Shown here: positions 36,301 through 64,000 of the stretch, one piece after another | How the letters are laid out: every line of letters starts with the position of its first letter | How positions within the stretch are numbered: the first letter of the stretch is position 1 | NCBI GenBank assembly: GCA_960531495.1 | Contig: OY482866.1 | Location: 18,387,346-18,451,345, forward strand | DNA length: 64,000 nucleotides | Reading direction: 5' to 3' | Source of the DNA: Zeus faber | Taxonomy: Eukaryota; Chordata; Actinopteri; Zeiformes; Zeidae | Translations under genes and position numbers: made by a program | The notes under the pieces: generated by a model | Database searches by the model: none | What the model saw: the letters and a program-made list of their open reading frames with translations, nothing else | What the model was told of the DNA's origin: nothing

Positions 36301-37581
36301 GGCGCTGCAACATTCATTTCAAAGACTCATTTTTAAGGTGCATTTCAAAGACTCATTTGAAAGGTGTTCCCATCAGAGTGACGTTTCGAGGCTGCGAAGT
36401 GGGGACCTTGTCTGACATGCGCTCGGTCATGCTCGGGTCCACGCACAGCTTGGCTCCGGTGGACTGGGCCTGGGCCAGGCGCTCCCTGGTGATGGCCCTG
36501 AGGACCCGCTTGGTGAAGTGAGGACCGTCCCCGCCGGCCGAGTCGTCTGGGGACGTTAAGCCACATCGATGTTATGGGGACTTTAAGCCGCACCCCTTTT
36601 TATCTTAGACAATTTGGCGTTATTGACGTTCAGCCACACCAAAGTTACTGGGACCATTTAGTCACACCAACGTTATGCGGACATTTAGCCACACCAAAGG
36701 CATGGGGAACATTTTGCCACACCCACCTTATGGGGTTATTTGTCCATACCCAAGTTATGGGGACAATTTAGCCAAGTTAGCCACACAAATGTTACTGGGA
36801 CCATTTAGCCACACCAACATTATGGGGACATTGAAACACACCACTGTTATGGGGACATTTAAACTCACCAATGTTATGGGGATATTTATCCACACCTGCG
36901 TTATGGGGACATTTAAACACATAGAGGTTATAGGGACACCTAGCCATACCGATGTTATGGGGACATTTAAACACACCAACGTTATACGGGGACATTTAGC
37001 CACACAAACTTTATGGGGACATTTACACACACCAGCGTTATGGGGACATTTAAAACGTGATAGGGACAATTTAGCCTCACCCACGTTATTGACATTAAGC
37101 CACTCCATGACATTGATGACCGACTAACAGTGATTAACCTAAATAATAAACAAGAACGCAGCCGTTCACAATTTCTTCCTCCGTTGAGGTTTACCTGCTT
37201 CCTGCTCACGGCTGCTCAGCTTTCTCCTCCGCTTCTCCTCTTTCCGCTTGTTCTTTTTCGCCGCCAGACGCTTCTCCCAGTGTCGACGTTTTCTCGAGAC
37301 ATTCCTCTGTTTTATTAAAGCATAATATCGTGTCATTTGGAATCTCGAATGATCCGATGGGAAACACGGTGGTTGTCGTTTTCATTTATTATACACGTGG
37401 GATTTGGCATTGGGGCCATGACGAAAAAGGTGAAAGTAAATGATTTGTTTTATGCATGCCTGCTTTGGATGAATAATCTGTGGAATAATTTTGATGTGAA
37501 AAACAAACAAAGTAACATGAATCAGTTTCAGGAGATAAATAAACGAGCTGATACTACTTGGGCTCCCCGTGATCTGGAGAA

Positions 37582-37615
<34 letters not shown>

Positions 37616-38128
37616 CTGTATATATGTGCGTGTGTACATTTCTCCTTCCTTTTGACATATTTGTTCATTTTGCTACTTGCTTTGTTTAACTGTTATTTAT
37701 TTTTGTTTATGTGATTTAAATGTCTTTGAGTGCATTGAAAAGAGCTATACCAATAAAATATAGGATTAATTTTTTTGATTATTATTATTATTATTATTAT
37801 TATGATTATTATTATTATTATTATTATGATTATTATTATTATTATTATTATATAGCATTAATTAACTTCATTTATTTGAATAGCTAAATTAAATGTTTTC
37901 CTCGAGTGTTTCTTTTTTTTTCTTTTTTTTAATCTTCAAGCAGAGTAGTGGCTGCAGTTGGCTGGGACTCACCGACTGGAAGCCGTCCCCCTGCCTCCCC
38001 GGCCCGGCCAGGGTCACCTCCACCTCGACGTGCAGCAGGCCCAGCATCTCGGTCACCGCGCCGGGCTCTCCCCCGTGCGGGTGCCCGGCGCGCTCGTCGG
38101 AGGGGCGGGGGCGGGGGCGGGGCTCCAT
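33335..38128 (-). CDS. trmt10b: tRNA methyltransferase 10 homolog B (TRMT10B), complete, 326 aa
   Basis: Eight exons in transcript order: 37973-38128, 37195-37306, 36407-36546, 36138-36290, 35690-35768, 35070-35137, 34481-34604 and 33335-33483, total 981 nt. TRMT10 enzymes are SAM-dependent SPOUT methyltransferases that modify the purine at tRNA position 9. Visible family blocks are the basic RKRRHWEKRLAAKKNKRKEE segment, RRLHGCNRKASRPFHLFLGD, RMNDGF, the IIYLSPDAE strand, and the SPOUT knot KVYILGGLVDESIQK, followed by ARLPIDEHM, NFHSKILAINQVLDILLTF and GKGYVV. Length is close to human TRMT10B (316 aa). The lysine-rich middle could bind RNA or direct nuclear import. The C-terminus adds a Pro/Gly-rich tail (PAPGPWGPGPRPVG). 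Two introns contain repeat arrays that touch splice acceptors. It is divergent from intu, with the starts 2.5 kb apart. Confidence 0.95.
33486..33895. repeat. GA-rich array in trmt10b intron 7
   Basis: Repeats of GAGAGAGGTAGAGAGAG, with GGGGTATAGAGGTATAGAG and GAGCTAGAGAGAGG variants, show a higher-order period of roughly 110 bp repeated about three times. On the transcribed strand it is a CT tract running up to the exon 8 acceptor at 33483. Confidence 0.95.
36547..37110. repeat. About 28-bp minisatellite in trmt10b intron 2 (about 20 copies)
   Basis: The consensus unit is close to TTATGGGGACATTTAGCCAC followed by ACCAACG. Copies diverge by point changes and small insertions. The array fills most of the 648-bp intron, and its left end is the acceptor of exon 3. 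Confidence 0.95.
37581..37608. repeat. (GT)n microsatellite in trmt10b intron 1
   Basis: GT run followed by TATATATACTG. An ATT array follows at about 37775-37850. Confidence 0.9.
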
Positions 38129-38223
38129 CTCACCCCGCGGAACTGAACCGACGCCTCTCCGCCCGCCTCTCCCCGCGGCTTCCGTGCGCTCGTTCCGCTT
38201 CGCCCCGACGCGGACGCTGCGTT

Positions 38224-38231
38224 TGACGTCA
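38224..38231. promoter_or_regulatory. CRE palindrome near the trmt10b start
   Basis: Perfect TGACGTCA about 100 bp upstream of the trmt10b ATG, in CpG-rich DNA. Confidence 0.55.
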
Positions 38232-38470
38232 CGTACGTCCCACGGAATCGCGCGGGCGGCATTTAAATGTGTGGAATTCGTGGAATAAAAACAAAACATG
38301 GATGGATGTTAATAATACACGTGTGTGTTTTTTTTTATTTTTTATTTTTTTTAAAGTGGATTCGAATGGACTGGTTGTATTGGGATTTACTTTCGTAAAA
38401 TACTAACTAAACTAAAAACTAAAAACACGCCCGGAAGTCGCTTTCCGAGCGCTCGCGTGGCGCGTGTTGG

Positions 38471-38478
38471 TGACGTCA
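38471..38478. promoter_or_regulatory. Second CRE palindrome with ETS-like site
   Basis: Perfect TGACGTCA, with CCGGAAGT about 40 bp to its left (about 38430), in a GC-rich patch (38425-38545) that could be part of a bidirectional promoter. Confidence 0.5.
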
Positions 38479-38545
38479 TGATAAACAACGGGGAGCGCGT
38501 GGAAATGCGCCCTGCAGCGCAGCGCGTCCGTCAAACGTCGGGTTT

Positions 38546-39390
38546 GATTTTTTGAGGTTTTTTTTTTTCTAGATGTACCTATGATTATGAGTAATTACAA
38601 ACAAAATGCAGCGTGAGGGTGGCGCTGGAAAAAAAAAAAAAGTAAAAATATATAAATGTCTAACATACTTTCATTCCAAAAAACAAACAAAAAAAAACCT
38701 CCAACTCTACTAGTGCTGCTTGTTTCTAGAAACTGTTTAGCTGGCTGTGATGACGTACAGTTCGTTTGATACTGCGACAAATTACTTAAATTTACTTACC
38801 TATTAATATATAACTATTTCTATATATAGTTTGTTTATTTTTCACTTTTTAGCTATGTGCAGAAAAAAACACATACCCGTAAATGCTTGTATTGTTTGGG
38901 TTATTTTGCCATGGCTTGTGATCTAATACCATTTATGACCAACAGGAGGGGGTATAGACCTACATGATCTCACCACTTACGTCTCAGGTGGTTTGACTTA
39001 AATCGCATTTGAAAAAACAACAACAATCAATCACAAAATATGGGATTTACTTGCTAAAAGTTGATCTAACATTGTTATATAAAAAAACGCTCTTCCATAG
39101 GTAGTTATAATTATCCCCATCTACCTAAATAATAAAGCATATTCCGACAAGCTCGTATTTGTGTTTACAAAAATGGAATGTGCATAATTCATAATATTAA
39201 ATGAATGTGAATAATAAATGACACTATGAGTATCAGAGTACAGTACCTTGTTCATGTGAGTGGGTCTATTCAGTGTTTTCTAAGGATGCAATAACTATGC
39301 ACGGGAAAGTTTATTCAAACAGTCAAGACCATGCCTTTATATTTATATATATATATATATATATATATACACTGTTTTGTTTTTTGTTTT
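38546..39390. other. A/T-rich intergenic DNA, no gene recognised
   Basis: Poly-A/T runs and a short (AT)n at about 39340-39368; nothing else was found. Confidence 0.5.
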
Positions 39391-39403
39391 TTAACGTGAG
39401 AAA

Positions 39404-39850
39404 TTGTATGGCTTTGTGTGCACCGGCCCAGTGTCCTCGTCTCTGCCAAGTAGGAGGGCTATTCCCTGCAGGTCAGGAAAGGTACCGCACCAGCCTCCAG
39501 AACCTCTCCGGGAGTCTCTCTCGAACCCTTCGAGGATGCCTCCAGGACCCCGTTCCCCAACAGTGATCGAGGCGTTGGATCGTCTGTTTTCGTCCTTTCT
39601 TCCAACATGATCGGCACCGGGACCCGCCCAGCGCAGAGGGGAAGGGGCTTGGGAACTCTCGTTTCCCCGGACGCCCCTCGGGTGGAAACGCGACCCGGGT
39701 TCTTGGCAACGAGGTACTAACGCGGTGCGCGGGTGTTTCCCGGCGAAACCATGACAGATACACCATGTTGCACACTTCCATAGACGGTGGGCCCTTCTCC
39801 GGCGACCTGGAGGACTTCGACTCGATCCGCAGCGTTCTCCTTTACAGGTC
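39404..39850 (+). other. GC-rich segment with possible orphan exon(s)
   Basis: This unit is non-repetitive and CpG-rich. One frame from an ATG at about 39763 reads LHTSIDGGPFSGDLEDFDSI, then a few codons, to a plausible donor (ACAG/GTCTGT at about 39847). An X-box half-site, TTCTTGGCAAC, lies about 60 bp upstream. A further open frame (39404-39610) ends in EALDRLFSSFLPT. I recognise neither and find no following exon. It could be the first exon of an unannotated gene, an upstream promoter of intu, or a gene relic. Confidence 0.3.
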
Positions 39851-40210
39851 TGTGCGTTTGCAATAATCTGTTAAACAGCAGGTGCTTGGTTTGAATGGAG
39901 GGACTTTGCAGGATGCGGGGGGTTGAGGGCTGTGCAAGAGTAGTACCAAGACCTGGAAATGTATTATTATTTATTATTAACACTTAAATGGTAATTTACT
40001 TTAAACACTTTTAGTCGGAATTAAAGGCGCGCATGCTTGCTCGAGATGTACCCCCAACGACATAAAAGCCAGTATTTTAATTCATAAATTATATTTCGTA
40101 TATTTCAGTATCTGTCGCTGAAAAAAACAACAACATGAAAAGATAATCACAAATATGTGTCATTATTTTTCAGTGTCTATTTCCCACACAGAAAAAAAAC
40201 CATAAAAAAG

Positions 40211-40222
40211 TGAAAATATAAC

Positions 40223-40258
<36 letters not shown>
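40211..40258. repeat. (AAT)n microsatellite
   Basis: ATAATAATA run upstream of intu. Confidence 0.9.
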
Positions 40259-40259
<1 letters not shown>

Positions 40260-40498
40260 TAAATGGTGTGTGTCTCAAGCTGTCTTTCAAACACTGGTTA
40301 AAAAAAAAACACCTAACCTAACAAAATATTATTTTCATTTTAAATGTATTTGTAGGTAGGCCGAGGACAAAAAATACGAGTACATGCATTTTTATTGTTA
40401 CTATTATTTTTATTTTTTAATCCTGTCGATACATTATTCAGGGAAATAAAAAGAACACTCTGGCACGTGCCCGCTTGCCCAGTCAGCGAAGCGTCCAC

Positions 40499-40513
40499 GT
40501 TGCCAGGGGCAAC
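40499..40513. promoter_or_regulatory. RFX X-box in the intu promoter
   Basis: GTTGCCAGGGGCAAC is an inverted repeat of GTTGCC with a 3-nt spacer, matching the RFX X-box. It lies about 175 bp upstream of the intu ATG, and a CCAAT box follows at 40526-40530. RFX factors drive ciliary genes, so the site fits the function of INTU. Confidence 0.7.
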
Positions 40514-40687
40514 GGGCACCGCCAGCCAATCACGCGGGCGTCCCTGCGCCACGTGACACGCGGCTCGAAAAGCCCGGATGTGGCGGCATGGCGCTGCAGA
40601 CGTTTCGTGTCTGCGTGAAAAAGAGAGAAAGTTGCGTTCTGTGGCGGACACTGCGTGAACAATAAGAGTAAAGCATTAAAAAAAAAA

Positions 40688-58776
<18,089 letters not shown>

Positions 58777-58838
58777 CCCGGTTGCTCGATAACTGGAATT
58801 ATCGCGCTACTTTTTTTTTTTTACCCCCTCGATTTCAA

Positions 58839-58844
58839 AATAAA
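58839..58844 (+). terminator. Polyadenylation signal of intu
   Basis: AATAAA 63 bp after the stop codon. Confidence 0.65.
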
Positions 58845-58879
58845 GTTAGCTTAATTATGAACTAATTAATTGAAAGTTA

Positions 58880-60075
58880 ATTAATAATTTATTTTGATAA
58901 GGTCCTATGCAAATGTATTGATTTATAGACGGGTTAGGCAAGTCCATCGATCTAAAGCTGACCTTTCACCTCAAGCCGATCGTGTCAGGAAGTAGCCCCT
59001 CCCCTCCACCGCAGCGGCAGAGTCCAGAACCAGAGAGATGATGCTGCATCTATTATGTATGATGAGATCTGGTGTCTTACCACATACATCCATAGTTTGG
59101 CGTTTTTTGGGATATTTAACTTCCGACCTAAAGCAGACGGTAAATATCCACCGTGTAAAACACGCACCACAAACTTGATCATTTATTTAGAATTAGGCCG
59201 ACTTAAAAAAAAAAAAAAAAAAGCATTTCGTTTTTGATTTTCAAATGTTATTGAAGTGAAATACCGTTCATTATTTTTTCCCTTATTGTTCTTTGGGATC
59301 TATTTTGCAAAAGAAATGCTGCTGAGTTGTTTTGAATTTATTTTTTATTTTTTTACACAATGAGATTTTTTTTGTTTTAAGACTGTTTATTTTAGACAAT
59401 TTCATTCCACTAATAAATTTGAAAAAATATATATATATTATAATAATAATTGTTTTTAAAATTCATCATGGCATACAACTTGTCTTCTTTATTATGAAAA
59501 ATTAAACATTCAGCAGGAATTGTGATTTTTGTATTTGACATCCTGATGAATAGTCATCGAAAGGTGTGAAACATTTTTGGCCAGATCTTCCCTTGCAAAC
59601 CAGTGCCTGGTTCTGGAAAAACATCCCGAGATGAAGAATTGAAGCAAATTAAAGTTGCGTATTTTTTTAGGGTTTATTTAAGATGTACAGTATTTTTTTA
59701 TATGCAAATGGAAGTATTTGTTATAAAGACGATGTTTAAAAAAAAAAAAAATAAAAAAAGTAGAATCCTTTATTTGTCATTTGTTTCAGATACACCATGT
59801 TTTCCTTGTGACTCAAGTTCAATTCTTCACAAAAATAAAACACTGAATTCATCTGACTGACTGACTGGATACTGAAACGTGGATGAGATGTATAACTCCA
59901 TTACAATTCAGCAGTCAGGGTTAGGGTCTTGGCTCAGTGTTGGGTTCTGCTTAACAAGGTTTTTTTTTCCTAAATATCTCTTAGAAATGTTATGTTTTCA
60001 CAGGCTCCAACACCGAATGTGAAATGTTGTTTTTTTTTATAATTATACAATGACATCACTGTCCGTTCCAGTCCC
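58880..60075. other. Intergenic DNA between convergent intu and ino80b
   Basis: A/T-rich, with poly-A and poly-T runs. No gene was recognised. Confidence 0.5.
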
Positions 60076-60079
60076 ATCT

Positions 60080-60265
60080 GTCGGGTTAGAGGATTCAAAA
60101 TAAAGAGTCCTGTAACCTCGTTAGGTTTTTCCAAAATAAGAGTCCTGCTACCCTAGCTGGTTAGAGAATTCAAAATGAAGACTCCGATAAACCCAGCTAT
60201 GTTTTTTTGTCCCCCAAAATAAGTGTCCAGCCAACATAGCCGGTAAGATATTTCAAAATAAGAGC
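60080..60265. repeat. About 45-bp degenerate tandem repeat at the ino80b 3' end
   Basis: Four to five units with TTCAAAATAAAGAGTCCTG, CCAAAATAAGAGTCCTGC, TTCAAAATGAAGACTCC and TTCAAAATAAGAGCCCTG, joined by GGTTAGAG/GGTAAGAT linkers. The array ends about 40 bp from the ino80b stop codon. Confidence 0.75.
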
Positions 60266-60303
60266 CCTGAAAGCCCGGGCCGTGAGATTGTACCTTTGCC
60301 GGT

Positions 60304-63300
60304 TCAAGCGGCTCCTTCCAGCAGCAGCAGGTTCTTCCTGTAGCACTGCAGGCTGCACAGCGGCACCCCGGTCCTGGAGCAGCAGTACCTCTTGGGGTTG
60401 CCGCACCCTGTCACCCCGCAGGGAGCCGGGGCCGGCAGAGGGGCGCGGGGGCCGGCGGCCACTGGGGGGAAAGTCCCCGCGGGAAAGGAGATGGCCACGC
60501 CCCGGGCGGAGTCACTGTAGCGCACCATGGGGCACTGGGCCTGCTTGGACCTCTTCTCCCGCATGCTCTTGATCTTGGCCTTGCTGGTCTTGGTCAGACG
60601 CTCGATGGTCTGGTTCTTGTTCTCCTCCGCCTTCTTGGCCGCCTGCAGCCGCCGCTTGCGGGCGCGCTCCTCCCTCTTCTGCATCATCTCCACGGTCATC
60701 TCCTTTTCCTTGTAGCCCATGGGCAGCTCCAGCAGAGGCTGGATCTGTTGCTTGTGCAGCAGCGCTTTCTGGTGGAGGGGGAGACACATGGCACAGAGCT
60801 TGGGGGGGAACAGGAACAGATTCTCAACCTGTCGCCGCTGAGAGTGTAGACACACTTAAAAATAAAGAGAGGAAGACAAAAGGCTTAAAATGAACCGATA
60901 CCTTCATATTAAGCCAAAGGGCCAATTTGCATGAATACATGGGCTGCATTTGGCCCACAGGCCGCCAGTTGAATTGGCCCAATACAGTGGATAACAATCG
61001 TAAACGTAATGACACTAACCCTAAAGCATAACAAATATGTATGTATACAAGAATGTGCGCCGTGACTCACCTGCCTGGCCGTCAGCAGAGACTCGTCAAC
61101 CTCCTTCTTCAGCTCTCCGTTGTCGTCCAGCTCTCCTTTCTCCAGAGCGTCCAGCCAGCGCTCCTCCTCATCCACCGGACCCCCCAGCATGGAGTCCGAG
61201 TCCAGGTCCGGCAGAGGAGACACCGCTAGGTTGCTGTCCTCATCTGACACGGGGTAGATTCAGATGATGATGATTATTATTATAATTATTATTATTAATA
61301 ATAACAATAACAATAATAAAAACAACAACAATAATAATAATAATAATAAAATCAATAATAATAATTAAAAATATATATATAATAATAATAATATTAGACC
61401 ATTAGACCAGAATAATCATAATTCCTCAGCGAATGATTCTAAATCATTATTACTCCTCACAACAGTTTAGCTTGAGGCCTTTTCAATGGATTCACTGTCG
61501 TTCCTCGGCGATTGTTTTCTCCTGAAGTAGTGGTAGAAGTGGTTTTGAATTCAATTCATTCTCAAATAGATTAATTTGAATCTCAAATGAATATGTTAAA
61601 TAAAAACATTTTAAAAAACACAGCAGTAATACTGCAGTCAGCGATACACAGGGTCCAGTTTAGTCTTGTGAGATACGTATTACAGGGTTCGTAGGTTCCG
61701 AGGTTCCTGAAACTGCGCTCTGTCATTATGTGCGGGGACGTTTGGAGCGGACTGAGTGACTCTCATAGCGCCGACTCTTTCTTTAATCGCTCTCCTCTAG
61801 CGGGGACGGGGGCCACATGGGGCTCGGGTGGGGAGGTGTGCGGGTTCCAATTCAAATTGACGTTTTGGGAAAACCCGCGCGTCAGCTCCGGGGGGGCGTC
61901 ATCCCCGCTGCTCGCTGCCCGGCCGGAAAGCTCTGCGGTCGGCAGCGAGCGGAGGAAGCGCCGGCGCTCCTGCTGTACGATTGGCCCTTTGTGCCACACG
62001 GTGGTCTCTCTGCTCTGTACGAATGGCTGTTCACATCGCATGTTTGAAATGGCACCTTTACGAGGGTGATGAAACTGAGATCATTTTAGTGGCGACTTCT
62101 TTCCTTGGATTAAATTTTCGACGGGTTACGTTTCCATGAAATACGAAAAAAAACAAAAAAACGTTGGCGTATCTCTTCGAGTAATTACAATTTCACGGGT
62201 TCCAGCAAAAGCGACGGGGACAACAGATTTCAAATATCAATCGAACAGATCCACAGACATCTAGCGGGTAAGAAGGCACGTAAACACATCTCTAACCACC
62301 ACAGAGTGACGGAGTCTATACCGCGCACTGGAGACGGTGCCATTGTACATTCTGAACCAGAACCTGCGCATGTATAGTAAATAGTATGATGACATCACAA
62401 AGCGTCTTACCCTAAAACCCATCTCTCTTTCCATTCGTTTTTGAACGTTGGTGTGTCAACTAATTTCTGCTCCGTATGTGGATCGATTTGGATGAAACTT
62501 AAACCATGAGATGTTTGTGACATAGCGGTTCAAACAAGACGTCAACCGTTCGTTTAAGCCCGAAATTCTTTTGAGAAAAATTGTTGAATAATGACAATAT
62601 AAATTATTATTATTATAATTACTATTATTATTATTAATACTAATAATGTTTGTTTCCTTACCCAGCCAGGCACGGTACTGCTCCAGAGGCACGGAGGGCT
62701 CTTCCTCATCTTCCTCTTCCTCTTGATCTCCATCCTCGTCGTCGTCATCCTCATCATCATCATCATCATCGTCACCGCCGCCAATGTTATGGATGATCAT
62801 CAGCGGCGAGGGAGGGCGAGCGACGCCGGGGTGGACCGTGAAGGTCGGCACGCTGTCACCACCAAAATATCACCAGTTAATCGATGCTTACGAGGTGTAA
62901 AATATAAATATATATATATTTTATGATATGTGCTAAAAGTTAAAAAAAAAACGTTCCTACCCACTTCTGATCTAACTATAAAGGAAGGAATCTCTTGTGT
63001 GTTGTTGGGGACCCAAGGACGTGCCGCGTCGAATTTGGTGCAATTTGAATTCACTATTTATATTAACAATATAAAGATATTAATGATATAAAGAAAATAA
63101 TAGTAGCGCTGAAGAATAACGTCTCTGATTAGTTATATTATTTTAGACTATTGGTAAATTATGAATTAAATTACATTAACTAATTAACGTATACATATTT
63201 GTCACTAGTCGTGACACAGATTTCATACAATATCAGATTCATTTCATTTTAAGCTTTATTAATTTTATTTTTAAATCTGGATTGGCCACTCGTGTTTAAT

Positions 63301-63931
63301 TTGATAACCGTCAGTGGAAACCATGTCGATTTTAATGATATTTTTGTATTTATGTATTATTAGTTCTTTCTTATTTTATATATGTTTGCAACTTACACAA
63401 TTTCCTATTTTTGTCAGAATGTGTATCGATGGCGTTTTTAGTCATTTCTTCTGGTTAATTGGATGCTGCCAATTTTTCTGTTTATCATATTTTATTTTAG
63501 GATTATTTTTCTTGTATATTGTTCAAATTTTGGATATTTTTTACCATTGTTCAATTTTAGGTTTATTGTATGTTGACACATTTGGTTTCTTGCAGATTGC
63601 ACTTTTTCATATTTTATTCTATTACTTCATTACTATTGCCTATTGTTCCCGGGGATGAACAATGCACCCACCCACCCCACCCATCCATCTAATAAACTAC
63701 AAACTCAATGTGATGTTCACCTCTTGGTTCCCAGCGTCTGCCCCCCCAGCTTGATCTTGAGGCGGAGCTGCGGGGGGGGCCTGGCCACTGGCACGGGGAC
63801 CGGGACGGGGACGGGTTCTGGGGCGTCGGAGAAGCCGTGGCTGCCATCGTCACGGTGATGCTTCTTCTTGTGTTTCTTGTGCTTCTTGTGCTTCCTCTTG
63901 TGGAGGCCGTGCAGCCCGGCGCCTCCTTCAC
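60304..63931 (-). CDS. ino80b: INO80 complex subunit B (INO80B/PAPA-1), lacking its first exon
   Basis: Exons in transcript order: 63721-63931, 62662-62852, 61071-61243 and 60304-60768 (stop at 60304); the first exon lies right of the window. INO80B is a subunit of the INO80 chromatin-remodelling complex in the nucleus. Exon 63721 gives a Lys/His-rich stretch (HKRKHKKHKKHKKKHH) and LRLKIKLGGQTLGTKR. Exon 62662 has SVPTFTV, a long Asp/Glu run coded by GAT/GAG repeats, and VPLEQYRAWLG. Exon 61071 has EERWLDALEKGELDDNGELK. The last exon holds the PAPA-1-like region (REERARKRRLQAAKKAEENK, then NQTIERLTKT) and a C-terminal zf-HIT finger (CGVTGCGNPKRYCCSRTG, LCSLQCYRKN). About 346 residues are visible, close to the usual family length. 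Confidence 0.95.
61258..61392. repeat. (ATT)n/(AAT)n microsatellite in an ino80b intron
   Basis: Mixed AAT and ATA runs directly upstream (in transcript sense) of exon 61071-61243. Confidence 0.9.
61625..62060. other. Intronic repeat-like, GC-rich segment
   Basis: It starts with a piece of the dispersed repeat family (GATACACAGGGTCCAG near 61643) and continues as a CpG-rich stretch with open frames on both strands. No protein resemblance was seen. Confidence 0.4.
63070..63700. other. A/T-rich intron DNA
   Basis: T-rich sequence in the ino80b intron, followed by CACCCACCC near 63665. The 114-codon Phe-rich frame here is judged chance. Confidence 0.5.
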
Positions 63932-64000
63932 CTGCAGGGAGCGACGTCACAAATCTCAGAACACCGCACGCTGGCTTTACACTGATTCCCACAAACAAAG

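Noticed and set aside
36675-37127. Repetitive 150-codon frame (GTFKHTNVMG type) and antisense partner, which looks like a repeat protein
   Set aside because: The 28-bp minisatellite in trmt10b intron 2 has a length near a multiple of 3 only in part; it lies in an intron and shows no codon bias.
59925-59940. GGTTAGGG near 59926 and GGGTTAGGTAACCC near 51818 as further telomeric sites
   Set aside because: Only one to two partial units each, expected by chance.

Overview
The window is eukaryotic and looks like a teleost (ray-finned fish) genome, probably percomorph. The genes are split by GT-AG introns. Long (GT)n, (ATT)n and minisatellite arrays are abundant, and the interspersed repeats are of fish type (an RTE/Rex-like LINE, an L2 LINE, tRNA-derived SINEs). 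The protein families and their exon phases match vertebrate genes. The species cannot be named from the sequence alone.

Layout, left to right. (1) 1-1640: degenerate LINE carrying a head-to-head telomeric repeat. (2) 2364-6541, minus strand: the 5' seven exons of a PARP14-like mono-ADP-ribosyltransferase gene; its 3' part (rest of macro domain 2, any WWE and ART domains) is not in the window. (3) 6542-25469: about 10 kb of intergenic DNA plus the first exons of two genes, present twice in direct tandem at very high identity. Each unit holds the 5' end of the PARP14-like gene (minus) and the 5' end of a CXC chemokine gene (plus). Only unit 1 is joined to the PARP14 body, and only unit 2 is joined to chemokine exons 3-4 (complete gene 23419-25877). 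(4) 28436-32202, plus: a second, different CXC chemokine gene. (5) 33335-38128, minus: complete trmt10b (tRNA position-9 methyltransferase, 8 exons, 326 aa). (6) 40688-58776, plus: complete intu (Inturned, a CPLANE ciliogenesis protein, 17 exons, 930 aa). (7) 60304-63931, minus: ino80b, complete except for its first exon.

Functionally, the left half is an innate-immunity block. It pairs an interferon-type ADP-ribosyltransferase gene, with an ISRE-like motif about 90 bp upstream of its ATG, with two CXC chemokine genes. The right half holds three housekeeping genes (tRNA modification, cilium assembly, chromatin remodelling). trmt10b and intu are divergent across a 2.5 kb CpG-rich region with CRE motifs near trmt10b and an RFX X-box near intu.

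The most unusual structure is the 10 kb tandem duplication. Its breakpoints fall inside both flanking genes, so it duplicates promoters and first exons but leaves one complete body of each gene. Several introns also carry repeat arrays that abut splice acceptors. All exon models were built by hand from splice signals, reading-frame phase and family resemblance. The totals divide exactly by three for intu, trmt10b and both chemokines, which supports them.
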